A stretch of DNA of 52,914 nucleotides from Candidatus Aminicenantota bacterium (GTDB lineage: Bacteria; Acidobacteriota; Aminicenantia; JAMOAD01): positions 1 to 52,914 of the forward strand of contig JALVQI010000011.1 of assembly GCA_027031485.1 (NCBI GenBank), given 5' to 3'. Position 1 is the stretch's first letter. Every line of letters begins with the position of its first letter. Positions 8,370-16,870 of this stretch are shown here, one piece after another. The notes beneath the pieces were generated by a model. That model was not told the DNA's origin, ran no database searches, and saw only the letters and a list, made by a program, of their open reading frames with translations. The position numbers and the translations under genes are program-made.

Positions 8370-9088
8370 TATCTTAAGAAATTTATGAGATCTTTCATCT
8401 CTCTTACAGCTCTTTCAAGTCCGACAAATGCGGCTCTGCTTATGATGGAATGACCAATGTTAACTTCCTCTACATCTTTCAACTGTCTGAAAATCTGAAT
8501 ATTCCTGTAGTTTAAACCATGCCCGGCTAAAACCTCCATTCCTATTTTTTTTGAAAATTTAACCACATCATAAAGGTGTTCAAGCTCCTCTCTTTCACAA
8601 GTTCTCTCTTTACATTCGGAAAACTTTGTGGTATTTATCTCTATTATTTTAACTCCTATTTTATGCGCAGTTCTTATCTGTTCTTTATCGGGATCAATAA
8701 AGACACTCACCCTTATACCGGATACTTCTAATTCCCTGATGTAATCCGGAAGAACATTCTGGTTAATAATTACATCAAGCCCTCCTTCTGTTGTCACTTC
8801 ATCTTTTTTTTCAGGAACAAGGGTAACCTGATAGGGTAAAATTGTCAGCATAATGCTTTTCATCTCTTCCGTAGCTGACATCTCAACATTTAAAGGAACC
8901 TTAATTGTTGATTTGAGAAGCTCAACATCTCTTTCTTTGATATGCCTTCTATCACTTCTTAAATGAACAGTGATTCCATCCGCTCCCCCTAACTCGGCAA
9001 GGACCGCAGCCTGCACAGGATCGGGTTCATTCCCTTTCCTTGCCTCTCTCAATGTTGCGATATGGTCAATATTCACTCCCAATCTCAT
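8369..9088 (-). CDS. pdxJ: Pyridoxine 5'-phosphate synthase
   Basis: Condenses 1-deoxyxylulose 5-phosphate with 3-amino-1-hydroxyacetone phosphate to pyridoxine phosphate, the last ring-forming step of the DXP-dependent vitamin B6 route. The 239-residue protein begins with the diagnostic LGVNIDHIATLREARKG, followed by DGITVHLRSDRRHI, and ends with GHGLNYRN and EVNIGHSIISRA, which form the phosphate-binding end of the TIM barrel. It starts by an ATGA overlap with glmM and has a GAGGTGAG ribosome site. Presence implies the PdxA/PdxJ pathway rather than PdxST, although pdxA is not in the window. Confidence 0.95.
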   Translation of the reverse strand: MRLGVNIDHIATLREARKGNEPDPVQAAVLAELGGADGITVHLRSDRRHIKERDVELLKSTIKVPLNVEMSATEEMKSIMLTILPYQVTLVPEKKDEVTTEGGLDVIINQNVLPDYIRELEVSGIRVSVFIDPDKEQIRTAHKIGVKIIEINTTKFSECKERTCEREELEHLYDVVKFSKKIGMEVLAGHGLNYRNIQIFRQLKDVEEVNIGHSIISRAAFVGLERAVREMKDLINFLR

Positions 9089-10416
9089 TGACTCACCTCT
9101 TTTATTTCATTTTTTATCTTGTTTCCATATATCTTAATAAATTTTTCAATTTCCCTATCCTCTTCTCCTTCAGCCATTATTCTCAAAAGAGGCTCTGTTC
9201 CTGAATATCTTATCACTATTCTTACATTATTTTCAAATCTTTCTTTAGCCGAAACTTTCATTTCATTGACATATTTAAGATTTTGAAGCGGAATCTTCTT
9301 ATTTACCTCTATATTTACAAAATGCTGGCGAAATAAAACTATTTTTTTCTTTAATTCTGACAATTTCATATTTTGGCCTTCTGCAATTTCGAGAATTTTT
9401 AAAGCTGTAATAATTCCATCTCCCGTAATTTGATAATCTCTCAAGATAATATGACCCGAAGTTTCCCCCCCTATTAAACTCCCTGTTTCCACCATTTTTT
9501 CCCATACATATCGATCTCCCACAGGTGTTCTGTAAAATTCCAATCCAAGCTCTTTAACTTTTTTCTCCAGAGCAAGATTACTCATTATTGTGCCTATCAC
9601 AGGAGCATTATATCCTCTGTTGGCATAGAACTTTGAAATTATATAGATTAGAATGTCTCCGTTCAAAATATCCCCAAATTCATCTGTCATAATTACCCTA
9701 TCACCATCCCCGTCAAAAGCAATACCGGCAAAAGCCTTCTCCTTCCTTACCTCTTCCGCCACTTTTTCCGGAAAAAGGGAACCACAGTTTTTGTTAATGT
9801 TTTCTCCTGTTGGTCTACAATTTATAAGTTTTATCTCATACCCCAAATTGCTAAAAATTTTAACCAGAGAAGAGGTAGCTCCATTGGAACAGTCAATTAC
9901 AAGTTTTTTGCTATCTTTTATTTTCTTGAATTTACTTTTTACAAAGTCAATATATTTATTTCTTTTTTCAACCCTTACTATCTTCCCTTTTGAAACATCA
10001 GGTTTCCTGTTTTTTTTAATAAATTCAAAAATCCTTTCTTCCAACTCAATTTCCAGTTCATCCTTCAGCTTCATTCCTGCGGAGTTTAATATTTTTATTC
10101 CATTGAATTCAGGAGGATTATGGGATGCTGAAATCATAATTCCGCCTTGGTACTCCTCATCAAGAGAAACAATCTTAGAGAGTGCAGGAGTTGTTATGAC
10201 TCCGGTATAATCTAACTCAATATCAGAATGATTCAATCCGGATGCAAGAATGTTCAGAATCCATTCGGACCCCTTTCTACTATCATCTGCTACAAGAACT
10301 TTTTTTATGCTTAGTGTTTCTGAAATGGCTTTGCCGAGGTAGAAAATAATCTCCTCAGTCAGAGGATACTGTCCTGTTATTCCCCTAATTCCGTCAGTCC
10401 CAAAGAGTTTTTTCAC
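9085..10416 (-). CDS. glmM: Phosphoglucosamine mutase
   Basis: Converts glucosamine-6-phosphate to glucosamine-1-phosphate for UDP-GlcNAc, peptidoglycan and lipid A synthesis. The 443-residue length is normal for GlmM. The start FGTDGIRG is the sugar-phosphate-mutase signature; the phosphoserine loop is ISASHNPPEFNGIKI with Ser97; the metal loop is DGDGDRVI; the sugar-binding loop is GGETSGHII; the phosphate-binding loop near the C-terminus is RYSGTEPLLRIM. It starts at GTG, overlapping the cdaR stop by 4 bp. The order cdaA-cdaR-glmM is widely conserved, and in Firmicutes GlmM binds and restrains CdaA; the neighbour relation here suggests the same link. Confidence 0.95.
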   Translation of the reverse strand: MKKLFGTDGIRGITGQYPLTEEIIFYLGKAISETLSIKKVLVADDSRKGSEWILNILASGLNHSDIELDYTGVITTPALSKIVSLDEEYQGGIMISASHNPPEFNGIKILNSAGMKLKDELEIELEERIFEFIKKNRKPDVSKGKIVRVEKRNKYIDFVKSKFKKIKDSKKLVIDCSNGATSSLVKIFSNLGYEIKLINCRPTGENINKNCGSLFPEKVAEEVRKEKAFAGIAFDGDGDRVIMTDEFGDILNGDILIYIISKFYANRGYNAPVIGTIMSNLALEKKVKELGLEFYRTPVGDRYVWEKMVETGSLIGGETSGHIILRDYQITGDGIITALKILEIAEGQNMKLSELKKKIVLFRQHFVNIEVNKKIPLQNLKYVNEMKVSAKERFENNVRIVIRYSGTEPLLRIMAEGEEDREIEKFIKIYGNKIKNEIKEVSQ

Positions 10417-11102
10417 CTTTGCCTCTTTTTTGTTTGCCTTTTTTTCTGTTCTTTTTCCACTTCAACCATTACTGTGATTTTTGTTTGTCTAAAAATAACT
10501 CTTGAATCAAAAACATTTAAAAGAATTGTTTCCTTTATGTTTTTATCTATGTTAGTTTTCTGAAATTCAGCAACTAAAAATTTTCTCCTCTTCAAAATTG
10601 ATATGGGACCCTCCACCTGAATTTTTTTCGGATAGTAATCTACTTTCTTTATTATAAATCCCTCTTTAGGGATTAATTTATGTTTTAAAATTATTTTAAT
10701 CTCTTTGACAACTTTCCTTTCCAGAGTTATCTGTATCGTAGGAGGAAGAACTGTTTCAACCTTGATTCCCTTGGGAACCTGAACATTCTTCTTTTTTATT
10801 TTTACATTAAAAGTTTTTTCCTCCTTAAATTTATCAAATTCAGGAACATCCTTTGAGATATCAATCAAAATAGCTGTATCCGAAGGAGAAAGATTTTTAA
10901 TTATACTTGAAGGACCTTTAAGTTTTAAATTAACTGTTGTGGGTGAAATTTTAAGAATTTCCACATCATCGGGAATATTCATTGTTCCAACGGGAATAGA
11001 AGATATCATTATATTAGTCTGGACTCTTTTTTCGCTGGCAACCCATATCCATATGGAAAGTGCAATTAAAAAAGACAAAATTTTTAAACCAATATTTCTC
11101 AT
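10413..11102 (-). CDS. cdaR: YbbR-domain protein, probable CdaA regulator
   Basis: A membrane-anchored extracytoplasmic protein of 229 residues. One hydrophobic segment lies at about 6-23 (LKILSFLIALSIWIWVAS), which is the usual YbbR start, and the rest forms about two YbbR repeats with recurrent patterns such as STVNLKLKGPSSIIKNL and KKIQVEGPISILKRRKF. In Firmicutes CdaR binds CdaA and modulates c-di-AMP synthesis. It sits between cdaA and glmM with 4-bp overlaps on both sides. The protein is shorter than the three- or four-repeat Bacillus form and ends in a strongly basic tail. Family is clear from sequence and context; effect on CdaA is inferred. Confidence 0.85.
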   Translation of the reverse strand: MRNIGLKILSFLIALSIWIWVASEKRVQTNIMISSIPVGTMNIPDDVEILKISPTTVNLKLKGPSSIIKNLSPSDTAILIDISKDVPEFDKFKEEKTFNVKIKKKNVQVPKGIKVETVLPPTIQITLERKVVKEIKIILKHKLIPKEGFIIKKVDYYPKKIQVEGPISILKRRKFLVAEFQKTNIDKNIKETILLNVFDSRVIFRQTKITVMVEVEKEQKKRQTKKRQR

Positions 11103-11878
11103 TGTTTTTTCAACTCTTTATTTAACAATTCTTTCAAAGCTTTCAGTGTATAATTTCTCGTCAAAGTCCCGTTTTTAGCTATTGAGATGATCCCGGTTTC
11201 TTCAGAAACAACCATTGCAATACAGTCTGTCTGCCTCGTAATACTTATCGCAGCAAGATGTCTTGTCCCATAGTTTGCTCTTTTTTCCACAACACTTTCT
11301 GGCAATGGGAGTATAACAGATGCTGCAGCAATTCTATTCTCTTTTATAATAATACATCCATCATGAAGAGGATTATTTGGATAAAAGAGACTCACTATAA
11401 GCTCTTTTGTTATTTTTGCATCTATTATTTTCCCTCTTTCTATATAATCTTCCAATGGTTGTTTTTTTTCAAAAAGTATCAGAGCTCCTATTCTTCTCCT
11501 TACCAATTCCTCTGTAGCATCCACAATGGCTTCAATACTCTCGGCAGAAGCCGTTTCCTTTTTTTTAAATGGAAAAGTTGAGCCAATGGAAGCTAAATAT
11601 GCTTTTATTTCATCGCTGAAAATCACTATCAATCCAAAAATCGAATATGTTATGACAAAGTTTAAAACCCAATTCAATGCATTGAGTTTAAGAATCGCAC
11701 TTAACAGATCAACCAAAAAAATTATAATAATACCGGTTAGAATCCGGTTTGCCTGTTTTCCTTTTAAAAATCTTAAAATATAATATATAAAGACTGTTAA
11801 CAATAATATATCAATTGCATCCAGCAATGTAAAACTTGAAAACAGATATATTATATTGGAAACAAGGCTATTAAACAT
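11099..11878 (-). CDS. cdaA: Diadenylate cyclase CdaA (membrane DAC domain), with altered motifs
   Basis: Makes c-di-AMP from two ATP at the membrane. The 259-residue protein has three hydrophobic helices (about 19-37, 46-66, 70-88), a short coiled linker and a DAC/DisA_N domain from about 115. Family features are [14 protein letters not shown], the nucleotide loop [17 protein letters not shown] and [14 protein letters not shown]. The two active-site motifs differ from the usual ones: DGA reads DGC (173-175) and RHR reads RHL (206-208, within GTRHLAA). The start has AGGAAAGAG and overlaps the ftsH stop by 8 bp. The order cdaA-cdaR-glmM supports the assignment; whether it is fully active is open. 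Confidence 0.9.
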   Translation of the reverse strand: MFNSLVSNIIYLFSSFTLLDAIDILLLTVFIYYILRFLKGKQANRILTGIIIIFLVDLLSAILKLNALNWVLNFVITYSIFGLIVIFSDEIKAYLASIGSTFPFKKKETASAESIEAIVDATEELVRRRIGALILFEKKQPLEDYIERGKIIDAKITKELIVSLFYPNNPLHDGCIIIKENRIAAASVILPLPESVVEKRANYGTRHLAAISITRQTDCIAMVVSEETGIISIAKNGTLTRNYTLKALKELLNKELKKQ

Positions 11879-13859
11879 TCTCTTTCCTGGGTCTTCCCCT
11901 TTTTCTTGTGCTCTTTACAACTTTACCCTCGGTTTTTTTGAGAGTAGTCTTTCCTCTTTTCTTTTTAGTTGTCTTTTTTTCCTTTTTACTATCCGTACTA
12001 TCGCTTATTTTATAAATATTAACACTTATATCTTCACCTTTCTCTTCTTTTACTATTTTAACAATATCATCGGATGTTATGCTTTCTTTTTCAAGCAACA
12101 GAAGAGCTATTCTTTCCAGAACAGAAAAGTTCTCCAAAATTATTGATTTTCCCTTTTCATAGGCATTCTCTATTATTTTATTAACTTCCTTATCAATTTT
12201 AACAGCAGTTTCTTCGGAATAAGATCTTTTGGAAGAAATTTCTTTGCCCAAAAAAACCATTTCATCTTTTTCTTCAAGTGAAATGGGGCCAAGTGATGAC
12301 ATCCCCCATTCACATACCATTTTTCTTGCCAATTCGGTTGCTCTTTTAATATCATTACCAGCACCCGTCGTCATTGTCCCAAGAGCTATCTCTTCGGCTA
12401 TTCTTCCGCCCAAAAGCACTGTGATCTGCGCTTCAAGGTACTCTTTTGAGTATGTATACTTATCATCCACAGGAAGCTGCTGGGTTAAACCTAAAGCCAT
12501 TCCTCGCGGAATAATAGTAACCTTGTGAATAGGATCAGCTTCAGGAATTAAGGCGGCAAGTAAAGCGTGGCCTCCTTCATGGTATGCAGTGATCTTTTTC
12601 TCATTCTCTGAAATTATCATACTTCTTCTTTCTGCTCCCATCATAACCTTATCCTTTGCATACTCAAAGTCAGCCATTGTAACAGCTTTTCTATTCTCTC
12701 TTGCAGCTTTCAAGGCAGCCTCATTTACAAGATTTGCAAGATCAGCGCCCGAAAAACCGGGAGTGGAACGAGCTATTATATCCAACCTGACATCATCAGC
12801 AAGGGGAATGTCTTTTGAATGAATTTTTAAAATTTCTTCTCTTCCTTTCACATCGGGAGTTGGAACAACGATCCTTCTATCAAACCTTCCGGGTCTTAAA
12901 AGAGCCGGGTCAAGGATATCAGGCCTGTTTGTCGCTGCAATCACAATAATACCTTCATTGGCATCAAATCCATCCATTTCCACTAACAATTGATTTAAAG
13001 TCTGCTCTCTTTCATCATGCCCTCCTCCAAGGCCTGCTCCCCTATGTCTTCCGACCGCATCAATCTCATCTATGAAAATCAGACAGGGAGCAAGTTTTTT
13101 TGCCTGATCAAAAAGATCTCTAACTCTTGAAGCTCCAACCCCCACAAAGAGTTCCACAAAATCTGAACCCGATATGGAGAGGAATGGAACATCTGCTTCT
13201 CCCGCAACAGCCTTGGCAAGAAGGGTTTTTCCTGTTCCGGGAGGACCTACTAAGAGTACTCCTTTGGGTATCCTTCCACCTAATTTTTGAAATTTTTTCG
13301 GATTTTTAAGAAATTCGATTATTTCCTGAAGCTCCTCCTTTGCCTCATCAACACCTGCTACATCCTTAAAAGTTATCTTTTTATCTTTTGCAGTAAAAAG
13401 TTTAGCCTTACTCTTACCAAAGGAAAAAGCCTTATTCCCACCGCCTTGCATCTGTTTGAAAATATATATCCAAAAGACGAAAATCAGAATAAGTGGAAGC
13501 CAGCTAATAACAAAATTCCAGAAGGTACCATCGGAGGGTTTTTTAACCTTTATTTTCACATTGTGTGAATTTAAAAGTTTAACAAGCTCCGTATCATAAT
13601 TTTTAGGCATATATGTTACAAAAGGTCCCGAATTTTCTCCTTTGGTTTTAAATATGATTTTTTGTTCATCTATATTTACCTCTTCAACACTTCCATTTTT
13701 TACACTGTTTAGAAAATCTGAAAAAATTATTTTTTTAGGTTTTTTACCTGTCGGACCTGAAATAGTCCAGAGAACAACAAGTATTGACAGAACAACTAAC
13801 CAAAAGATTAAAGAATCAAAACCTTTTTTTTTGGACTTTTTTCCTTTATTCTTTGCCAT
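11871..13859 (-). CDS. ftsH: ATP-dependent zinc metalloprotease FtsH with AT-hook-like C-terminal tail
   Basis: A membrane-bound hexameric AAA+ protease that degrades misassembled membrane proteins and short-lived regulators. The 662-residue protein has two helices (about 16-33 and 113-134) flanking a periplasmic domain, Walker A GPPGTGKT (205-212), Walker B FIDEID (262-267), an SRH region ending RPGRFDRR (322-329) and the zinc site HEGGH (427-431; the common form is HEAGH). The last 40 residues are very basic and contain KRGRPRK (653-659), an AT-hook-like core, which is unusual for FtsH. The ribosome site is GAGGTGAT. It is the first gene of a seven-gene overlapping operon. Confidence 0.96.
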   Translation of the reverse strand: MAKNKGKKSKKKGFDSLIFWLVVLSILVVLWTISGPTGKKPKKIIFSDFLNSVKNGSVEEVNIDEQKIIFKTKGENSGPFVTYMPKNYDTELVKLLNSHNVKIKVKKPSDGTFWNFVISWLPLILIFVFWIYIFKQMQGGGNKAFSFGKSKAKLFTAKDKKITFKDVAGVDEAKEELQEIIEFLKNPKKFQKLGGRIPKGVLLVGPPGTGKTLLAKAVAGEADVPFLSISGSDFVELFVGVGASRVRDLFDQAKKLAPCLIFIDEIDAVGRHRGAGLGGGHDEREQTLNQLLVEMDGFDANEGIIVIAATNRPDILDPALLRPGRFDRRIVVPTPDVKGREEILKIHSKDIPLADDVRLDIIARSTPGFSGADLANLVNEAALKAARENRKAVTMADFEYAKDKVMMGAERRSMIISENEKKITAYHEGGHALLAALIPEADPIHKVTIIPRGMALGLTQQLPVDDKYTYSKEYLEAQITVLLGGRIAEEIALGTMTTGAGNDIKRATELARKMVCEWGMSSLGPISLEEKDEMVFLGKEISSKRSYSEETAVKIDKEVNKIIENAYEKGKSIILENFSVLERIALLLLEKESITSDDIVKIVKEEKGEDISVNIYKISDSTDSKKEKKTTKKKRGKTTLKKTEGKVVKSTRKRGRPRKENV

Positions 13860-13876
13860 TTATCACCTCTTAGGCA

Positions 13877-13885
13877 ATTATATCA
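13877..13885 (-). promoter_or_regulatory. Extended -10 promoter of the ftsH-lnt operon
   Basis: The minus strand reads TGATATAAT, an extended -10 (TGN plus a perfect TATAAT at 13877-13882), 17 bp before the ftsH ATG. No convincing -35 lies at the right distance, which is normal for extended -10 promoters. The 292-bp gap 13860-14151 holds nothing else that I can support. Confidence 0.6.
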
Positions 13886-14151
13886 AAATATATATGGCTT
13901 TTCTACTTCACGAGATGTGTTAAAATAACTTTACCGAACATAATATTAATAAAATCCGTAAACAAAAATTCAATTCTTATAATCTCTAAAATCGGACAGA
14001 AAGGATGAAACGGGATAAATATTAAATTGTGAATTGTGGTCATCAGTTACCATATAAAAATAAAAAACTACTTAATCCTTTTATATTGTTTAAAATTGAA
14101 AATACAATGAACTGAAAAATTTCCGAGAACTCTGTTTTCTTTCTTTCAAAA

Positions 14152-14991
14152 TTACTCCTGTTCTTTCATTAACACCTTTTGATATTGATTCCATTTTTTA
14201 AACTCCTCCAGCTTCCCTCTTCTTAAAAGCCCCTTTTTATAGATTTCTATTTTCCTTAAAAGCTCTTTTTTAGCCAGATTAAGTTTTTCTCCTTTGAAAA
14301 AATTTTTTTCAATCAGATCTTTTAACCCATTTATTCTAAAAATTTCTATTTGATCATATTTTTTAGATAATTGTTCCCATTCCCCCGCTCTTTTAATAGT
14401 AAGGGGAAAATCCAAATAACCGATTTTCTCCGAAGATAAAATTCTTAACCAGAACTCATAATCCTCGGCTATTTCAAGATCTTCTCTAAACCCTTTATGC
14501 TCTTCAAACAAAGTTCTTTCAAGCATAACCGTAGAAGGACCTACAATGCATTTTTTTAGAGCATCCTCGAAAATGTTTCCCATCCTTTTATGTTTTTGCT
14601 TTTTCTGGCTTTTTATTTTACCTTTTTCTATCCAGATTTCTCTACTATGCACAATGCGATATTGGGGATTTTTTGTAAAATAATTGTACTGAAGCTCAAG
14701 TTTTCTTATATTCCAAAGATCATCGGAATCCAGAAAAGAGATATATTTTCCCGATGAAATCTCCACACCCCTGTTTCTGACAAAACCAGCTCTTCCCGTA
14801 TGTTCAACCCTTATGTATTTGGTTCCATTTATCATAGAAAGCCACTGTATTTGTCTATCTTCAGAACCATCGTCCACAACAATAATCTCAAAATCACCGA
14901 AAGTTTGCCTCAAAACAGAATCCAGCGCCTCTGAAAATAGTTCAAATCGATTGTACACAGGGATTATTACAGAGACCTTAATATCCTTCAT
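14152..14991 (-). CDS. Family 2 glycosyltransferase
   Basis: A 279-residue GT-A enzyme that transfers a sugar from a nucleotide donor, probably for surface polysaccharide. Visible motifs are the start VSVIIPVYNRFELFSEALDSV, EIIVVDDGS (nucleotide binding), FVRNRGVEISSGKYISFLDSDD with the metal-binding DSD, and IAEDYEFWLRI, the late acidic motif. The C-terminal 70 residues are lysine-rich and predicted helical. No membrane segment is seen. It is transcribed alone, divergently from nptA, and has no ribosome site: the -10 box ends 6 nt before ATG, so the mRNA may be leaderless. Acceptor and donor are unknown. Confidence 0.88.
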   Translation of the reverse strand: MKDIKVSVIIPVYNRFELFSEALDSVLRQTFGDFEIIVVDDGSEDRQIQWLSMINGTKYIRVEHTGRAGFVRNRGVEISSGKYISFLDSDDLWNIRKLELQYNYFTKNPQYRIVHSREIWIEKGKIKSQKKQKHKRMGNIFEDALKKCIVGPSTVMLERTLFEEHKGFREDLEIAEDYEFWLRILSSEKIGYLDFPLTIKRAGEWEQLSKKYDQIEIFRINGLKDLIEKNFFKGEKLNLAKKELLRKIEIYKKGLLRRGKLEEFKKWNQYQKVLMKEQE

Positions 14992-14997
14992 AAAGAA

Positions 14998-15006
14998 ATT
15001 CTACCA
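14998..15006 (-). promoter_or_regulatory. Extended -10 promoter of the glycosyltransferase, next to its ATG
   Basis: Minus-strand TGGTAGAAT gives an extended -10 with TAGAAT at 14998-15003. Only 6 nt separate it from the ATG (14989-14991), and no Shine-Dalgarno lies in between, so transcription should begin at or within a few bases of the start codon. Confidence 0.55.
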
Positions 15007-15062
15007 CAGTTACTTTAATTAAAAAAAGCTAACAAAAATTTATTCAACGCAATTGATTTTTA

Positions 15063-15091
15063 TTGATTTTTTTTTGTAAAAAAAATATAAT
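15063..15091 (+). promoter_or_regulatory. Promoter of nptA-type gene, leaderless arrangement
   Basis: TTGATT (15063-15068), a 17-bp spacer and a perfect TATAAT (15086-15091). The -10 ends 5 nt before the ATG at 15097, and the intervening TATCA has no ribosome site. Confidence 0.65.
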
Positions 15092-15096
15092 TATCA

Positions 15097-16188
15097 ATGA
15101 AGAAAAAAACATTCTTAACCTCTTTGTTTAATCTTGTTGCTATTCTTTTTTTGCTCTACTTATTCTTCGTTGCAATTGAAATGTTAGGTCACTCATTTAA
15201 ACTAATCGGTAAAGACACAGCAAAAAATCTTATTCATTCAGCAACCCATTCTCCAATTATTGGTTTATTGGTTGGAACTTTAGCAACAGCAATTATACAA
15301 AGTTCTTCCACAACCACATCAATGGTGGTTGCTCTGGTTGCAGGTGGGGCAATAGATATAACACATGCAATTCCTGTAATTATGGGAGCTAACATTGGAA
15401 CAACCATCACAAATTTAATCGTCTCCACTGTGCATATAAGAGCTAACAAAGAGTTTGAGAGAGCCTTCGCTGCAGCCGTTGTTCATGATATATTTAATAT
15501 TCTTTCGGTTATCATTCTCTTACCTTTACAGGTTTATTTTAATATCCTCGGAAGGGTGGCCTCCTTTTTAGAAAAACTTTTTGAAGGAATAGGAGGAATA
15601 AAGGTTTCAAGTCCAATAAAAATCATAACAAAACCTGTTGTCCATTTCATAGTTGATATTGTAAACAAAAATGGATATATAACCGCTATTATATCTTTTA
15701 TTTTATTAATAGTTGCATTAACATTTCTTGTAAAGGTTATTAAGAGAGTAATCGTAGGAAGAGCTCAGGTCTTCTTTTCCGAGGTAATGTTTAAAAATGC
15801 TGCTTATTCCTTACTTTTAGGATTAATCCTTACCTCAATTGTACAGAGCTCTTCTGTCACAACATCTTTGATTGTTCCGATTGCAGCTGCCGGAATACTA
15901 ACATTGGAGCAGGTTTTCCCCTATACATTGGGAGCGAATATCGGAACTACGATAACAGCCATATTAGCCTCATTGGCAACCGGCAACCCAGCAGCTATTA
16001 CAGTCGCTTTTTCTCATCTATCCTTTAATGTCTTGGGAATAACCATCTTGTATCCATTTAAAAGACTCCCTATCTTCCTGGCAAGAACATTTGCCAAAAT
16101 TTCAATAAAATTCAAACTTTTTCCTATTTTATATATTCTTGTTGTGTTTTTCATAATACCGGCAATAATTTTTTATATCTGGAGGTAA
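15097..16188 (+). CDS. Na/Pi cotransporter family protein (NptA-like)
   Basis: A 363-residue membrane protein of the Na+/phosphate cotransporter II family. It shows the duplicated family signature: IIQSSSTTTSMVVALVAGG near 67-85 and IVQSSSVTTSLIVPIAAAG near 248-266, each followed by a GANIGTTIT stretch. The QSSS repeats form the re-entrant substrate-binding loops. About eight to nine helices are apparent. It couples sodium entry to phosphate movement across the cytoplasmic membrane. A phoU-like gene follows after 3 bp; in many bacteria both are fused as one protein, so here the two halves are encoded separately. There is no Shine-Dalgarno before the ATG. Confidence 0.9.
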   Translation: MKKKTFLTSLFNLVAILFLLYLFFVAIEMLGHSFKLIGKDTAKNLIHSATHSPIIGLLVGTLATAIIQSSSTTTSMVVALVAGGAIDITHAIPVIMGANIGTTITNLIVSTVHIRANKEFERAFAAAVVHDIFNILSVIILLPLQVYFNILGRVASFLEKLFEGIGGIKVSSPIKIITKPVVHFIVDIVNKNGYITAIISFILLIVALTFLVKVIKRVIVGRAQVFFSEVMFKNAAYSLLLGLILTSIVQSSSVTTSLIVPIAAAGILTLEQVFPYTLGANIGTTITAILASLATGNPAAITVAFSHLSFNVLGITILYPFKRLPIFLARTFAKISIKFKLFPILYILVVFFIIPAIIFYIWR

Positions 16189-16191
16189 ACA

Positions 16192-16866
16192 ATGTTTAAG
16201 GAATTGGTAAGCTTTTTTAAGGGTAAAAATTTAATAGACGAGGCATTTGAAGAGTCCCTTACAATGCTTGAAAAAGATTTTGAAATGTTTCAAGCGGTAA
16301 AAGAATCTTTAAGAAATTCTGATTCTTCCGAAATAAAGTGCGATGTCTATAAACATGATAAACTCATCAATAAATACGAAAGAGAAGTCAGAAAAAAGGT
16401 TTTAATAAACCTAAGCGTAACAGGTTCCACTTTTCTAAACGCAGGGCTCGTTCTTGTGAGTATTGTAATAGATATAGAAAGAATAGGGGATTATACAAAA
16501 AACATAGCTGAACTCGCCAAGCATCATCCTCAGCGTTTGGTTGCAGGCTCTTACGAGGAAACAATAAAAAAAATTGAAACAATAGTCGAGAATAAGTTTC
16601 CGGCAGTTATTGAGGCCTTAAAAAATTCCGATGAAAAAATTGCAAGAGAAAAGATGGAAGAGCATAAGGAAGTCTCAAGTAAATGTGATGAAATCCTCTT
16701 TTCTCTTATAAAAGAGGAAGATAAAAGCATAACACCTTCCGAGGCGGTGACAATTGCCTTATATACAAGATATCTTAAAAGGATTAATTCACACTTAACC
16801 AATATTGCCACAAGCATAGTTAATCCTTTTGATAGAATTGGGTTTTACACAAAAGTGGAAGACTAA
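16192..16866 (+). CDS. PhoU-domain protein
   Basis: A 224-residue, all-helical cytoplasmic protein. Two PhoU-like three-helix units are visible, the first around DVYKHDKLINKYEREVRKKV and VIDIERIGDYTKNIAELA, the second around AIALYTRYLKRINSHLTNIATSIVNPF-like sequence at the end (here TIALYTRYLKRI and NSHLTNIATSIV). The pattern of acidic and Asn residues (E-R-I-G-D and N-S-H-L-T-N) is the metal-cluster motif of PhoU. It begins 3 bp after the transporter gene with GGAGGT, so it likely controls that transporter, as PhoU domains do when fused to Na/Pi cotransporters. Confidence 0.85.
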   Translation: MFKELVSFFKGKNLIDEAFEESLTMLEKDFEMFQAVKESLRNSDSSEIKCDVYKHDKLINKYEREVRKKVLINLSVTGSTFLNAGLVLVSIVIDIERIGDYTKNIAELAKHHPQRLVAGSYEETIKKIETIVENKFPAVIEALKNSDEKIAREKMEEHKEVSSKCDEILFSLIKEEDKSITPSEAVTIALYTRYLKRINSHLTNIATSIVNPFDRIGFYTKVED

Positions 16867-16870
16867 TTAT

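Noticed and set aside
9653-10210. A 185-codon rightward frame inside glmM
   Set aside because: It is antisense to a confidently assigned gene, is Ser/Phe/Leu-rich in the way expected of shadows, and has no ribosome site.
16829-16870. Upstream ATG for the helicase gene
   Set aside because: It lies inside phoU and adds 14 residues unlike the family; the ATG at 16871 starts the conserved Q motif.
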